DNA of 43,877 nucleotides from Bacteroidota bacterium. GTDB taxonomy: Bacteria; Bacteroidota; Bacteroidia; Cytophagales; Cyclobacteriaceae. The stretch covers positions 1 through 43,877 of the forward strand of contig JABDGP010000021.1 in NCBI GenBank assembly GCA_013285945.1, given 5' to 3'. The notes under the pieces were generated by a model, which worked only from the letters and a program-made list of their open reading frames with translations, was not told where the DNA came from and ran no database searches. The position numbers were made by a program, and so were the translations under genes. This document shows positions 32,568 to 41,763 of this stretch, piece by piece (the first letter of the stretch is position 1; each line of letters begins with the position of its first letter).

Positions 32568-33440
32568 TTAATTTATTGATTCCATTTCAGTCTTATATTC
32601 TTTAAAAGCCCGGAAAATGCCGGCTGCTACCAAGTCCTGCCCCTGATCGCTGGCAAGAAAGTTTTCTTCTTTAGCATTTGATAAAAAGCCCGTTTCTATC
32701 AAAACACTAGGCATTGCCGTACGCCAAAGTACCCAAAAACCGGCTTGTTTTACACCCCGGCTGTAACGCCCCACTTTGCCTTTGAATTGCTCTTCGATTT
32801 TCTGTGCAAAACGCAAGCTACTTTCCTGGTATGCACTTTGACTCAAGGTAAACAAGATGTATGACTCGGGGCTGCTCGGATCAAATCCTTCATAGCGTTC
32901 CTTATAGTTTTCGTCCATGAGAATCACCGAGTTCTCACGCTTTGCCACCTCAAAATTCCCCTTGTCTTTATGTAAACCCATTACAAAAGTTTCGGTGCCA
33001 TAAGCAGGAGCACCCGGCAGAGAATTGGCGTGAATACAAATGAACAAATCGGCCTTGTTCTTGTTGGCCATTTCAGCCCGGTCTTCCAGCGTCATATAGC
33101 GATCGTCTTTGCGGGTATAAATCACCTTTACACCGGGCATATTCTTTTCAATATATGCTCCGAATTTCAATGAAATTTTTAGGGCAATGTCTTTTTCCTT
33201 CGTGTTTTTGCCAGCTGTACCCGGGTCGCGACCCCCGTGACCAGGGTCTATAACTACGGTAGAAACCTTCGTTCCTGAATAATAAAAGGACGCGGAAGAG
33301 TTTAGCAAGGTTATTGCTATCAGAAGAACCTTTATCCCGATATTCCTTAAGAAGGTAGCGATGTGTGGCAGATTTGAAATAACTTTACGTAAAGTTGTGA
33401 ATTTTTCACAACATGCTAAATATCCGTTAACCTTGACCAT
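32568..33440 (-). CDS. N-acetylmuramoyl-L-alanine amidase (Amidase_3), start uncertain
   Basis: Zinc amidase that cuts peptide from glycan in peptidoglycan. The catalytic set is visible: VVIDPGHGGRDPGTAG (His), Glu in KEKDIALKISLK, ICIHANSLPG (His), and the catalytic Glu in VLIETGFLSN. A hydrophobic stretch IGIKVLLIAITLL serves as signal or anchor. The amidase domain itself spans about 230 residues. No ATG, GTG or TTG occurs just before the signal: the nearest ATGs in frame are at 33440 and 33470, inside the start of the divergent lptD. I chose 33440; a rare ATC/ATT/CTG start near 33360 is possible. It is followed by MlaD and the carboxylase gene. Confidence 0.87.
   Translation of the reverse strand: MVKVNGYLACCEKFTTLRKVISNLPHIATFLRNIGIKVLLIAITLLNSSASFYYSGTKVSTVVIDPGHGGRDPGTAGKNTKEKDIALKISLKFGAYIEKNMPGVKVIYTRKDDRYMTLEDRAEMANKNKADLFICIHANSLPGAPAYGTETFVMGLHKDKGNFEVAKRENSVILMDENYKERYEGFDPSSPESYILFTLSQSAYQESSLRFAQKIEEQFKGKVGRYSRGVKQAGFWVLWRTAMPSVLIETGFLSNAKEENFLASDQGQDLVAAGIFRAFKEYKTEMESIN
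33381..33412. promoter_or_regulatory. Two overlapping palindromes in the amidase/lptD divergent region
   Basis: AACTTTACGTAAAGTT (33381-33396) is a perfect 16-bp palindrome. Sharing its last three bases is GTTGTGAA-TTT-TTCACAAC (33394-33412), a perfect 8-bp inverted repeat with a 3-base centre. Both lie where the amidase and lptD promoters must be. They are a candidate regulator site for the two divergent envelope operons. They would lie inside both coding frames if the earliest ATGs were used, which argues for later starts. Confidence 0.5.
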
Positions 33441-36186
33441 CGGCAAAGGCATTAGGACGCATTCCGTCATTCTATCGATTGCAGTTTTTGCTCTTTTTCA
33501 ACTCCCCGTTCTCGCTCAAGTCGAAAAGCCCGTGAAAACGCCGGGAATATTGCCGATAAAAAAAGATAGTCTCTCGCCAAGAGCAAAAGGTCTAGCAGCT
33601 GATACTTCTAAAATCAAAAAAGACTCTGTAAAAACGAAGCCAAAAGGTGACATTGAAAGTACCATTATCTATTCAGCTGAAGACTCGATCATTTCAGAGC
33701 TCGGAAAGAAAATTGTGCGTCTTTATGGAAACGCTAAAGTCACTTACGGTCAAATCAAACTTGATGCAGAAGAAATTGTCATCGATTATGAAACCTCAAC
33801 TATTACAGCCAGCGGAAAAAATGATTCTTTAGGCCGAATGTTTGGATTCCCAATTTTCAAAGACGGACAAAGCGAATATGAAACCAAGGGGATGGTTTAT
33901 AATTTCAAAAATAAGAAAGCAAAAATTACCCAAGTGGTAACCAAGCAAAGTGACGGGTTCATGCACGGTGAAACTGTTTTTAAAAATGATAAAAACGAAC
34001 TCTTCACGATTGGCAATGCTTATACTACCTGCGACCTGGCCGATCCTCACTACCGGATAATCTCCCGGAAAGCAAAAGCTATCCCCGGCGATAAAGTTAT
34101 TTCCGGGCCCTTTTATATGGAATTCAACCATGTGCCAACTCCGCTCGGGTTTGCATTCGGCATGTTTCCTTCACAGCGCAAGAGTTCATCTGGAATCATC
34201 GTTCCGGCCTACGGTGAGGAACAAGTGCGTGGTTTCTTCTTGAGAAGAGGCGGTTACTATTTCGATATTAATGATTATGTCAAACTTAGTCTCACTGGTG
34301 ATCTTTACTCCAAAGGGTCTTCTGGGATTTACTTGAATACCACCTATCTCAGCAGGTACAAATATTCGGGAAATGTGAGCTTCTCTTTTAATAGTAATAA
34401 TGAAGGTACACAAATTGAAAAACCCAATATTCTTAAAGATTTTAGCCTTACCTGGAGCCATGCTCCCAAGACAAAAGGAACAGCCCGCTTTTCGGCATCG
34501 GTGAATGCCGCTACAAGTACCAACAGCACCAATAACTATTTGGGAGTGGCACAGGCCAATACAACCTCAGTTCAAAGCAGTAATACGCAGCAAAAAGCAA
34601 GTTCAAATGTATCGTTTTCCAAAACTTTTGCCGGTACTCCATTCGCACTTGCTATCAACTTACGCCACAACCAGGATTTCAAATCACGAAGAATAGATTT
34701 ATCACTGCCTGATCTCAGTTTTAATGTTAACAATATTTATCCCTTGAAATCCTCCAAGGCACGTATTCTGCAAAACCTCCAGTTTAAGTACACTATGAAT
34801 GCTGTCAATCAGATAAATAATGATCTGGGCCAAATTGCACATAATACAGACGGCACTCTGAGAGATAGTATTGGTGCATTCAACGGTAAAAATCTTCCCC
34901 TTTATTTCAAGAATGCCAGCAAAGGTGTACGCCATGTAATTCCTATAAGTACCTCGTTTAAAATGTTCAAGTTCTACACGTTTACTGCCAGTGCAACGTA
35001 TAACGAGCTCTGGTATTTTGATAAACTGGTTTGGGGTTCAGATGCGACACAAAATCTGACCCTGGGTACACAAGCCGTAAAAAAAGACACGGCACATCAG
35101 TTCAATCGCGAATCATTTTATAACCTTTCGATTAGCGCAACGACCCGTATCTATGGTATGTATCTTGCGAAAAGTAAAACCAGTAAAATCCGAGCCGTCC
35201 GTCATTTGGTAACACCGAATATCGGTTTCTCCTACAACCCTGATTTTTCTGATGCAAAATATGGTTACTACCAGCACATCGGATTAACAGATGCCAATGG
35301 TAGGCCTTATGTCCTTGCTAAATCTATTCATGAAGGATACGTATATGGTTCATCTCCAACCGGGAAAAATGAATCAATGACTTTTGGCATTGGCAATACC
35401 CTGGAGATGAAGGTAAGGGGAGCAAAGGATACTGTGGATAGAAAAGTATCACTTCTTAATAATTTGGCGATCAATTCCAGCTATAATTTTCTGGCTGATT
35501 CATTCAAACTGGCTCCGATAAGTCTGAGTGCCAATTCTAACATCTTAAATAATAAAATTAACGTGAACGCCAGCGGTACATTAGATCCTTATCAATATTG
35601 GAATGTGCGAAACGGAATAGGAGCCAACGATCAACCTGTATATACCGTGTTGAGGGTAAGCCGCTATGCATGGAATGCTGGAAACATAGGTCGAATTACT
35701 TCAGCTTCTTTTGCTTTTAGTACAAACCTTAGTCCGAAGGGACAGAAAAAAGATGCCGACACACGCGATAAAATAGCCAAATCGAATGCCACGCAAGCCG
35801 ACAAAGATTATCTGTTAAAACACCCCGAAACCTATATCGATTTTAATATTCCATGGAATTTGAGACTGAGTTATAATTTATCGTACGCAAGGCCAGTAGT
35901 GGGAGCCGCTACAATAACACAGGCAGCTACCTTTTCAGGAGATGTAAGTCTGAGTACAAAATGGAAAGTCACTTACAATGCAGGTTACGATTTTAAGGCA
36001 GGGCAATTCACACAAACCAATCTGGGGCTCAATCGCGACTTGCACTGCTGGCAGATGTCGCTCAACTGGGTACCGTTTGGTAAATTTCAATCTTACACCT
36101 TTAGTATCGGTATCAAATCGGCCCTCCTTAAAGACCTGAAGCTCAACCGAACACGGAGTTTCATCGATTCGCAGCAAGGATTTTAA
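33433..36186 (+). CDS. lptD: LptD-like LPS assembly outer-membrane protein (OstA N-terminus)
   Basis: A large outer-membrane protein (about 917 residues from the TTG at 33433, or 941 from the ATG at 33361). The signal peptide SVILSIAVFALFQLPVLAQ ends near residue 29. A periplasmic OstA/LptA-like jellyroll follows (about residues 70-250: GNAKVTYGQIKLDAEEIVIDYETSTITASG, then FGFPIFKDGQSEYETKGMVYNFKNKKAKI). The next 650 residues are beta-barrel strands (GYYFDINDYVKLSLTGDLY, many 'YNxSxS' strands). The end ITYNAGYDFKAG and SFTFSIGIKSALLKDLKLNRTRS resembles the family's C-terminus. LptD moves LPS to the cell surface. The TTG start fits the signal peptide; the family name is from pattern recognition, not a search. 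Confidence 0.85.
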   Translation: MTIGKGIRTHSVILSIAVFALFQLPVLAQVEKPVKTPGILPIKKDSLSPRAKGLAADTSKIKKDSVKTKPKGDIESTIIYSAEDSIISELGKKIVRLYGNAKVTYGQIKLDAEEIVIDYETSTITASGKNDSLGRMFGFPIFKDGQSEYETKGMVYNFKNKKAKITQVVTKQSDGFMHGETVFKNDKNELFTIGNAYTTCDLADPHYRIISRKAKAIPGDKVISGPFYMEFNHVPTPLGFAFGMFPSQRKSSSGIIVPAYGEEQVRGFFLRRGGYYFDINDYVKLSLTGDLYSKGSSGIYLNTTYLSRYKYSGNVSFSFNSNNEGTQIEKPNILKDFSLTWSHAPKTKGTARFSASVNAATSTNSTNNYLGVAQANTTSVQSSNTQQKASSNVSFSKTFAGTPFALAINLRHNQDFKSRRIDLSLPDLSFNVNNIYPLKSSKARILQNLQFKYTMNAVNQINNDLGQIAHNTDGTLRDSIGAFNGKNLPLYFKNASKGVRHVIPISTSFKMFKFYTFTASATYNELWYFDKLVWGSDATQNLTLGTQAVKKDTAHQFNRESFYNLSISATTRIYGMYLAKSKTSKIRAVRHLVTPNIGFSYNPDFSDAKYGYYQHIGLTDANGRPYVLAKSIHEGYVYGSSPTGKNESMTFGIGNTLEMKVRGAKDTVDRKVSLLNNLAINSSYNFLADSFKLAPISLSANSNILNNKINVNASGTLDPYQYWNVRNGIGANDQPVYTVLRVSRYAWNAGNIGRITSASFAFSTNLSPKGQKKDADTRDKIAKSNATQADKDYLLKHPETYIDFNIPWNLRLSYNLSYARPVVGAATITQAATFSGDVSLSTKWKVTYNAGYDFKAGQFTQTNLGLNRDLHCWQMSLNWVPFGKFQSYTFSIGIKSALLKDLKLNRTRSFIDSQQGF

Positions 36187-36189
36187 TAC

Positions 36190-37914
36190 TTATTTCATCC
36201 AGCCTTCAATTTCTTGAAGCGTGGGGTTTTGTACGGCATCCAATTTCAACTTCTTGCGCATGCCGGGAATGTCATTGAAAAGCTTGGAAGGTTTGATCTC
36301 CTTTAGTTGCGCTGCAGACCGAATTCCTAATTTTTCAATAATAGGGAATAGCTCTGCCCGAATACCCAAAGACTCAAATTCCTTTTGAGTATCCACCTCC
36401 GCTTTCTTCTCCGGCTTCATTTGAGGAAAAAAGATAACATCCTGAATTGATGGGGAATTGGTCATGATCATACTCAATCGGTCAATGCCGATGCCAAGCC
36501 CTGCCGTTGGCGGCATACCATACTCCAGTGCCCTCAAAAAGTCTTCATCCAATGTCATCGCTTCTTCATCTCCGCGCTTGCCTAGCTCCAATTGTTCTTC
36601 AAATCGCTGTCGCTGATCAATAGGATCGTTTAATTCAGAAAATGAATTGCAAATTTCTTTGCGGTTGCAGATCGCTTCAAAACGTTCGACCAATCCTGGC
36701 TTGCTACGATGTTTCTTTGCCAGCGGAGACATTTCCAACGGGTAATCCGTGATATATGTCGGCTGGATTAAGTTCGGTTCGCACTTTTCGCCGAAAATCT
36801 GATCGATAAGCTTCCCTTTGCCCATCGTGGCATCCATTGGCACATGCAGTTGCTTGCAAGTGTCGCGCAGTTGGGTTTCGTCCATCGTAGAAATATCAAT
36901 TCCTGTAAAGTGTTGAATTGCTTCATACATGGTGAATCTCTTCCACGGACGTTTGAAGTCAATGATATTCTCCCCTACTTTAACTTGAGTCGTTCCATGC
37001 AAATCGATGGCTACTTTTTCAATCATCGCCTCCACCAAGTCCATCATCCACTGATAATCTTTATAGGCCACATACAATTCCACTTGCGTGAATTCGGGGT
37101 TGTGAAACCGTGACATTCCTTCATTACGAAAATCTTTACTAAACTCATACACACCGTTGAATCCCCCTACAATCAATCGTTTTAAATATAACTCGTTTGC
37201 TATGCGCAAGTACAGCGTCATGTCGAGGGTATTGTGATGGGTTTTAAACGGTTTTGCGGCTGCACCTCCGTAAAGTGGTTGCAAAATCGGAGTTTCAACT
37301 TCCAGATACCCTTGTTTATTTAGATACTCTCGCATGGAGTTTACCAATCTGGTACGCTTGATAAAAGCTTCCCGTACATGCGGATTTACCACCAAGTCTA
37401 CATACCTCATCCGATAACGCTGCTCGGGATCAGTAAAAGCATCATGCAAATGAATGTTGCCTTGCTCGTCTTTGGTTTCTTTTACAATAGGTAGCGGTCT
37501 CAGCGATTTTGATAACAGCGTGAAGCTTTTGGCATGAATAGATTTTTCACCCGTTTGAGTAGTAAATGCAAATCCTTTTATGCCAATGATGTCGCCGATA
37601 TCAAGGAGCTTCTTAAAAACTGTATTATACAATGTTTTGTCATCACTGGCACAGAGATCATCCCTGCGAAAATAAACCTGTACGCGGCCGGTTTCGTCCT
37701 GCAGTTCGGCAAAAGATGCATTGCCCATCACCCGGCGTGACATAATCCTACCGGCTATAGATAAATCCTTTCCTTCAAGGGAAGAATAGTTCTTATCAAA
37801 ATCTTCTGCCGTTACATTTACTTCAAACAATTCCGCCGGGTAGGGATTGATTCCAAGCTTGTTTAGCTCTTCAAGGCTTTGTCTGCGTATAAGTTCTTGT
37901 TCCGTTAAAACCAT
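36190..37914 (-). CDS. lysS: Lysyl-tRNA synthetase (class II) with C-terminal extension
   Basis: A 574-residue class II lysyl-tRNA synthetase, longer than the E. coli enzyme of about 505. The N-terminal OB anticodon-binding domain covers about residues 45-150 ([32 protein letters not shown]). The catalytic core has motif 1 region ([40 protein letters not shown]), motif 2 [23 protein letters not shown], and motif 3 [15 protein letters not shown]. From about residue 495 an extra domain of about 75 residues ([44 protein letters not shown]) looks like a helix-hairpin-helix module, as in other Bacteroidota LysS (recollection). It ends 3 bp from the convergent lptD stop. Confidence 0.97.
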   Translation of the reverse strand: MVLTEQELIRRQSLEELNKLGINPYPAELFEVNVTAEDFDKNYSSLEGKDLSIAGRIMSRRVMGNASFAELQDETGRVQVYFRRDDLCASDDKTLYNTVFKKLLDIGDIIGIKGFAFTTQTGEKSIHAKSFTLLSKSLRPLPIVKETKDEQGNIHLHDAFTDPEQRYRMRYVDLVVNPHVREAFIKRTRLVNSMREYLNKQGYLEVETPILQPLYGGAAAKPFKTHHNTLDMTLYLRIANELYLKRLIVGGFNGVYEFSKDFRNEGMSRFHNPEFTQVELYVAYKDYQWMMDLVEAMIEKVAIDLHGTTQVKVGENIIDFKRPWKRFTMYEAIQHFTGIDISTMDETQLRDTCKQLHVPMDATMGKGKLIDQIFGEKCEPNLIQPTYITDYPLEMSPLAKKHRSKPGLVERFEAICNRKEICNSFSELNDPIDQRQRFEEQLELGKRGDEEAMTLDEDFLRALEYGMPPTAGLGIGIDRLSMIMTNSPSIQDVIFFPQMKPEKKAEVDTQKEFESLGIRAELFPIIEKLGIRSAAQLKEIKPSKLFNDIPGMRKKLKLDAVQNPTLQEIEGWMK

Positions 37915-37948
37915 TAGTTAGAAATATTTATAAGGTCAAAAATACGAA

Positions 37949-39133
37949 TCACTTCCCATTCCTTCTTCGCTCTAGTTCCTTGCGGATAAGGGTGAGCTCA
38001 CGGCTACTTTGCCCTGCCACCGATGTGTTTTCAGAAGCGCGCCTCAATAAATAAGGCATTACCGATTCCACCGGGCCGTAGGGCACATATTTAGCCACGT
38101 TGTAACCCTTCTTGGCAAGATTAAATGAAATATTATCGCTCATTCCCATCAGTTGTGCAAACCAAACCGATCCGTCAGCGGGCCAAATTCCCTTCATGTC
38201 CATTAGCCAGGCTAGGTACTGGTTGCTGTACTCATTGTGCGAGCCACATACAAGTGCGATATGTGGCTTATTATCAACACAAAAGTCAATCGCTCTATTA
38301 AAGGCATCATCGGTGTCGTCTTTGAACATATAAATTGGATTCGGATAACCAAGCTTGGCTGCGCGAGCGGCTTCCTTTTCCATGTAAGCACCACGTACCA
38401 GTTTTGCACCAAAAAAATACTTTTTGTCAATGGCAACTTCAAAGGCCCTTTCAAGATTACCAAACATATCTCTTCTATACATTTGAAAAGTATTGTAGAC
38501 AATCGCCTTGGAGCCGTTGTATTTGCTCATCATTTCATAAGCAAGTTCATCAATCGGATTTTGTATCCAGCTATCTTCGGCATCAATCAATACAGGCACT
38601 CTGCATACAGATGCTTTTTTACAAATACTATCCACACGTTGCTGCACACGTGCCCAAGCCTTGGTCTCCTCGTCAGATAATTTTGCTTTAGCCTGAATTT
38701 TCTCAAGAAGGTTGAAGGGGGCCAATCCTGTTACTTTAAAAACACTAAATGGAATAGCCGGATTATCTTTTGCTTTCTCGATGGTGCTGATGATTTCCGC
38801 TGTGGTCTTTTCAAATCCTGCCTCATTTTTTTCACCCTCAACGGAATAATCCAAAATGGTACCGATGCCGAAACTGGCAAGGGTTTGTATAGTACTATCA
38901 CTCTGATCAATGGTTTCGCCACCACAAAAATGCTTAAAGACAGTCGCCTTGATCAACCCCTTAACTGGCAGTCTTAACCAAAGGCTCATTTTGGCTAATC
39001 CTCTAGCAATAGCCGAAATGACCGGATTATTGACCAGCGAGAAAATAAGGTTAGCCTTCTTTAGTTCACTGTCACTTTTATATGAAAAGGCGACAGCAGT
39101 ATCGTCAAAATGTACAACGTGTTTAATTGGCAT
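37949..39133 (-). CDS. Proline dehydrogenase, monofunctional
   Basis: First step of proline catabolism: oxidizes proline to P5C with FAD. 394 residues from the ATG at 39133 (MPIKHVVHFDDTAVAFSYKSDSELKKANLIFSLV); the earlier ATG at 39175 adds a poorly conserved 14 residues that run into the aroB upstream region. Typical PRODH barrel signatures: VLIDAEDSWIQ, IVYNTFQMYRRDMFGN, KLVRGAYMEKEAARAAKLGYPNPIY, LVCGSHNEYS, and YVPYGPVESVMPYLLRRASENTSV. The fold is the eukaryote-like PRODH (TIM barrel). The matching P5CDH is at 10293-11924. It is 34 bp downstream of the lysS start and divergent from aroB. Confidence 0.94.
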   Translation of the reverse strand: MPIKHVVHFDDTAVAFSYKSDSELKKANLIFSLVNNPVISAIARGLAKMSLWLRLPVKGLIKATVFKHFCGGETIDQSDSTIQTLASFGIGTILDYSVEGEKNEAGFEKTTAEIISTIEKAKDNPAIPFSVFKVTGLAPFNLLEKIQAKAKLSDEETKAWARVQQRVDSICKKASVCRVPVLIDAEDSWIQNPIDELAYEMMSKYNGSKAIVYNTFQMYRRDMFGNLERAFEVAIDKKYFFGAKLVRGAYMEKEAARAAKLGYPNPIYMFKDDTDDAFNRAIDFCVDNKPHIALVCGSHNEYSNQYLAWLMDMKGIWPADGSVWFAQLMGMSDNISFNLAKKGYNVAKYVPYGPVESVMPYLLRRASENTSVAGQSSRELTLIRKELERRRNGK

Positions 39134-39222
39134 GCGGAAAATTTGGTGCAAATATAGAAGTCTCCGGCTTTTCAATTCCTATAAATAATTTGCCTTACTT
39201 TGCTTATACTCAAATCTCAAGA

Positions 39223-40254
39223 ATGCAGACAGGGTCAGTTTTATTTATAAATAAACCGGGCGATTTTCAGGAATTAATAAAGGTGAAAACATATTCCCAA
39301 ATCGGTGTCCTGGTAGATACTCACACGCGAATTCATTGTTACCCTGCCATCAAAGACTACCTGCCGGCACATCAAATCATTGAAATACAACCGGGCGAAG
39401 AACACAAGAATCTAAATTGCTGCAAACTGATATGGCAACAACTCACAGATCTGAATTTCGATCGTCACTCATTATTGTTAATCGTGGGTGGCGGTGTGCT
39501 TGGCGACATGGGCGGGTTTTGTGCAGCTACCTATAAACGAGGAATCGATTTTATCCTTATCCCCACTACTTTATTGGCACAGGTCGATGCCAGCACGGGC
39601 GGTAAGCTGGGAATCGATTTTGATCATTATAAGAATCAAATAGGAGTTTTCTGTGAGCCCCAAGTAACTCTGGTCAACACCATTTTTCTAAAAACCTTGC
39701 CGGAACGGGAATTACGCAGCGGTTTTGCTGAAGTGATCAAGCATTGTCTGATCTCTGATGAAGCCATGTGGCAGGTCGTAAGGAAGAAAAATCTGCATGA
39801 ACAGGATTGGGAAGTACTTGCCCGGCACTCGGTTCAGTTTAAAAAATCTGTTACAGACAAAGACCCTAAAGAAAAAGGCCTTCGCAAAATCCTCAACTTT
39901 GGGCACACTATCGGCCATGCTCTGGAAAGTTACTTTCTGGCCGATGGGAACCGTATTTTTCATGGGGAGGCCATAGCCATGGGAATGGTAATGGAGTCCT
40001 TTATTGCTGGCGAACAAGGATTGATTAGCTCTAAAGAACTTGAAGAAATCACGACTTACTTATTGCAGATCTTTGAAAAGCAGGAAATGCCATGGGGTGA
40101 CTCAACGGTAATGCAACTGATGGCCCAGGATAAAAAAAATAAAGGAAATGAAATCTTGATGGCGATGCCGGAAGGGATTGGAAAGGCGAAGTGGGATGTA
40201 GTGGTCAGTAAAGAGGAGCTGGAAAAATCATTTGATTTTTACCGTTCGCTCTAA
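39223..40254 (+). CDS. aroB: 3-dehydroquinate synthase
   Basis: Second step of the shikimate pathway: DAHP to 3-dehydroquinate, NAD- and metal-dependent. 343 residues from the ATG at 39223 (MQTGSVLFINKPGDF). An upstream ATG (39127) would add 32 residues overlapping the PRODH start and is unlikely. Visible: NAD-binding GGGVLGDMGGFCAATYKRG, IDFILIPTTLLAQVDASTGGKLGIDF, and metal ligands in LNFGHTIGHALESYF and FHGEAIAMGMVME. The Zn ligand Glu is in RSGFAEVIKHCLI. A TTACTTTG box (39195-39202) is a plausible -7 element. It is followed by aroA at 40531, separated by a small minus-strand gene. Confidence 0.96.
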   Translation: MQTGSVLFINKPGDFQELIKVKTYSQIGVLVDTHTRIHCYPAIKDYLPAHQIIEIQPGEEHKNLNCCKLIWQQLTDLNFDRHSLLLIVGGGVLGDMGGFCAATYKRGIDFILIPTTLLAQVDASTGGKLGIDFDHYKNQIGVFCEPQVTLVNTIFLKTLPERELRSGFAEVIKHCLISDEAMWQVVRKKNLHEQDWEVLARHSVQFKKSVTDKDPKEKGLRKILNFGHTIGHALESYFLADGNRIFHGEAIAMGMVMESFIAGEQGLISSKELEEITTYLLQIFEKQEMPWGDSTVMQLMAQDKKNKGNEILMAMPEGIGKAKWDVVVSKEELEKSFDFYRSL

Positions 40255-40436
40255 ACATAGTGTACATCCGGATCTTCGACATCCGTGTCTTTGGCAAATG
40301 CTTTCTTAAAGTCGTTTGCTCTCTTAGCCACGAAATCTTTCGTCTTTTTCTTGCGGTCACCCGTGAGTAACCATGCGGCAAGCAGTGCGCCACCGGCCAC
40401 CCCCAACCCAATTGCTATTTTTCTTGTTGTGCTCAT
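40251..40436 (-). CDS. Small single-span membrane protein (YtxH-like)
   Basis: A 61-residue protein. Its N-terminal transmembrane helix (IAIGLGVAGGALLAAWLL, residues about 7-24) is followed by a charged, helical tail (DRKKKTKDFVAKRANDFKKAFAKDTDVEDPD). The composition matches YtxH-like stress/envelope proteins, but the family is very loose. The stop overlaps the aroB stop by 4 bp in convergent orientation. It lies inside a 276-bp gap between aroB and aroA. Real coding is likely because the helix-tail design is clear. Confidence 0.72.
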   Translation of the reverse strand: MSTTRKIAIGLGVAGGALLAAWLLTGDRKKKTKDFVAKRANDFKKAFAKDTDVEDPDVHYV

Positions 40437-40530
40437 ATCATCTTCAACCAGATTTTGAAATAAATTGTTTCAATTCGTAAAAAAAAAGATTTGATAAAAC
40501 TACTTTTCAGTCTCTATAACGACCACCATT

Positions 40531-41763
40531 TTGAATTCGTCTATCCTGTTAAAAAGTAACCCGAAATTTGCCGGCACAGTCGGTCAGCTTCCATCATCAA
40601 AAAGCTGTAGTAACCGCGCTTTGATCTTAAACGCACTGGCTGGCAACCGATCAACCGTTAGTAATCTTTCCGTTGCTCGTGATACACAATTGATGCAACG
40701 ACTTGTGAGCAGCACCGATCAGGTCATTGATGTAATGGATGCCGGCACAACCATGCGTTTCCTTACAGCCTACTTTGCACTTACCAATCAAAAGAAGATT
40801 CTTACCGGCACAGACCGAATGAAACAACGGCCCGTCCGATTACTTGTAGATGCCCTTCGGCAGATCGGTGCTGAGATTGCCTACAAAGGCGAAGAAGGGT
40901 TTCCTCCAACTGAAACGCTGGGTTTTCAATCGCAAAAAGCCGATTCTATTGAAATGCCCGGTAATGTCAGCAGCCAATATATCTCGGCTTTGATGATGAT
41001 GGCGCCTACACTGCCCAAAGGGTTGACCATTCAGTTAAAGGGCGAAATCGGAAGCGCACCTTATATCGCCATGACGGCATCGTTGATGAAATTATTTGGT
41101 GGGAAAGTCGATTTTGGTAATGGAAAAGTAAAAATTAGTGCGGGGAACTATCAACCTGCAAGCATTACCGTTGAGTCTGACTGGTCGGCAGCCAGTTATT
41201 GGTTTGCGTTTACAGCCCTTGCCCAAGAAGCAAAAATTACGCTGCCCAATGTTTCTGACAAGTCTTTGCAAGGTGACCGGGTAGCTACTGAAATAATGGA
41301 AAAGTTGGGTGTAAGATCAGTTTTTAAAAATGATTCATTAGAGCTGACCAAGACGGATTCGGCGAATCATGTGACTTGGGACTTCAAAGATTGCCCCGAT
41401 CTGGCCCAGACTGTACTTCCGGTTTGTGCAGCTAAAGGTATTACAGGGGAATTTACCGGTCTGGAAAGTCTTCGTATTAAAGAAACCGACAGGATTGCAG
41501 CACTTCAAAATGAATTAAAGAAAATCGGATCTGAGCTTAGCGAGCCTGCGCCTGGAAACTGGAAACTTGTCCCGGGGCATATTATAACGTTAACAGTCCC
41601 CATTGAAACCTATCATGATCATCGGATGGCAATGGGGTTTGCGCCCTGGGCAACACTTACCGATGTGGTAATTAAATCACCAGAAGTTGTAAATAAATCC
41701 TACCCCGGTTTTTGGGAGGATGTGAAGTCGCTCGGGTTTCAAATTACAGAGCAAGCGAATTGA
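40531..41763 (+). CDS. aroA: 3-phosphoshikimate 1-carboxyvinyltransferase (EPSP synthase)
   Basis: Sixth step of the shikimate pathway: transfers the enolpyruvyl group from PEP to shikimate-3-phosphate. 410 residues. Start is a TTG at 40531 (MNSSILLKSNPKF); no ATG lies in frame nearby. Substrate-binding motifs: LPSSKSCSNRALILNAL (Lys24, Ser25, Arg29), DAGTTMRFLTAYFAL, SSQYISALMMMAP, VESDWSAASYWFAFTAL, LRIKETDRIAAL and YHDHRMAMGFA. The usual LPGSKS loop reads LPSSKS, so the position that is Gly in the typical enzyme is Ser. This could alter PEP-site geometry; the effect is not established here. The gene ends 20 bp inside the convergent BtuF-like gene. Confidence 0.95.
   Translation: MNSSILLKSNPKFAGTVGQLPSSKSCSNRALILNALAGNRSTVSNLSVARDTQLMQRLVSSTDQVIDVMDAGTTMRFLTAYFALTNQKKILTGTDRMKQRPVRLLVDALRQIGAEIAYKGEEGFPPTETLGFQSQKADSIEMPGNVSSQYISALMMMAPTLPKGLTIQLKGEIGSAPYIAMTASLMKLFGGKVDFGNGKVKISAGNYQPASITVESDWSAASYWFAFTALAQEAKITLPNVSDKSLQGDRVATEIMEKLGVRSVFKNDSLELTKTDSANHVTWDFKDCPDLAQTVLPVCAAKGITGEFTGLESLRIKETDRIAALQNELKKIGSELSEPAPGNWKLVPGHIITLTVPIETYHDHRMAMGFAPWATLTDVVIKSPEVVNKSYPGFWEDVKSLGFQITEQAN

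Noticed and set aside
33361..33432. N-terminal extension of LptD from ATG 33361
   Set aside because: The extra 24 residues (MCGRFEITLRK...) precede the signal peptide and cover the two palindromes; a TTG start at 33433 gives a normal signal peptide.
38237..38691. Two long plus-strand frames (118 and 147 codons)
   Set aside because: Both are antisense to proline dehydrogenase, whose conserved motifs fill the same stretch; no family features of their own.
39195..39202. TTACTTTG as aroB promoter box
   Set aside because: It resembles the -7 consensus with one mismatch, but no -33 element at suitable spacing was found, so it is only mentioned with the gene.
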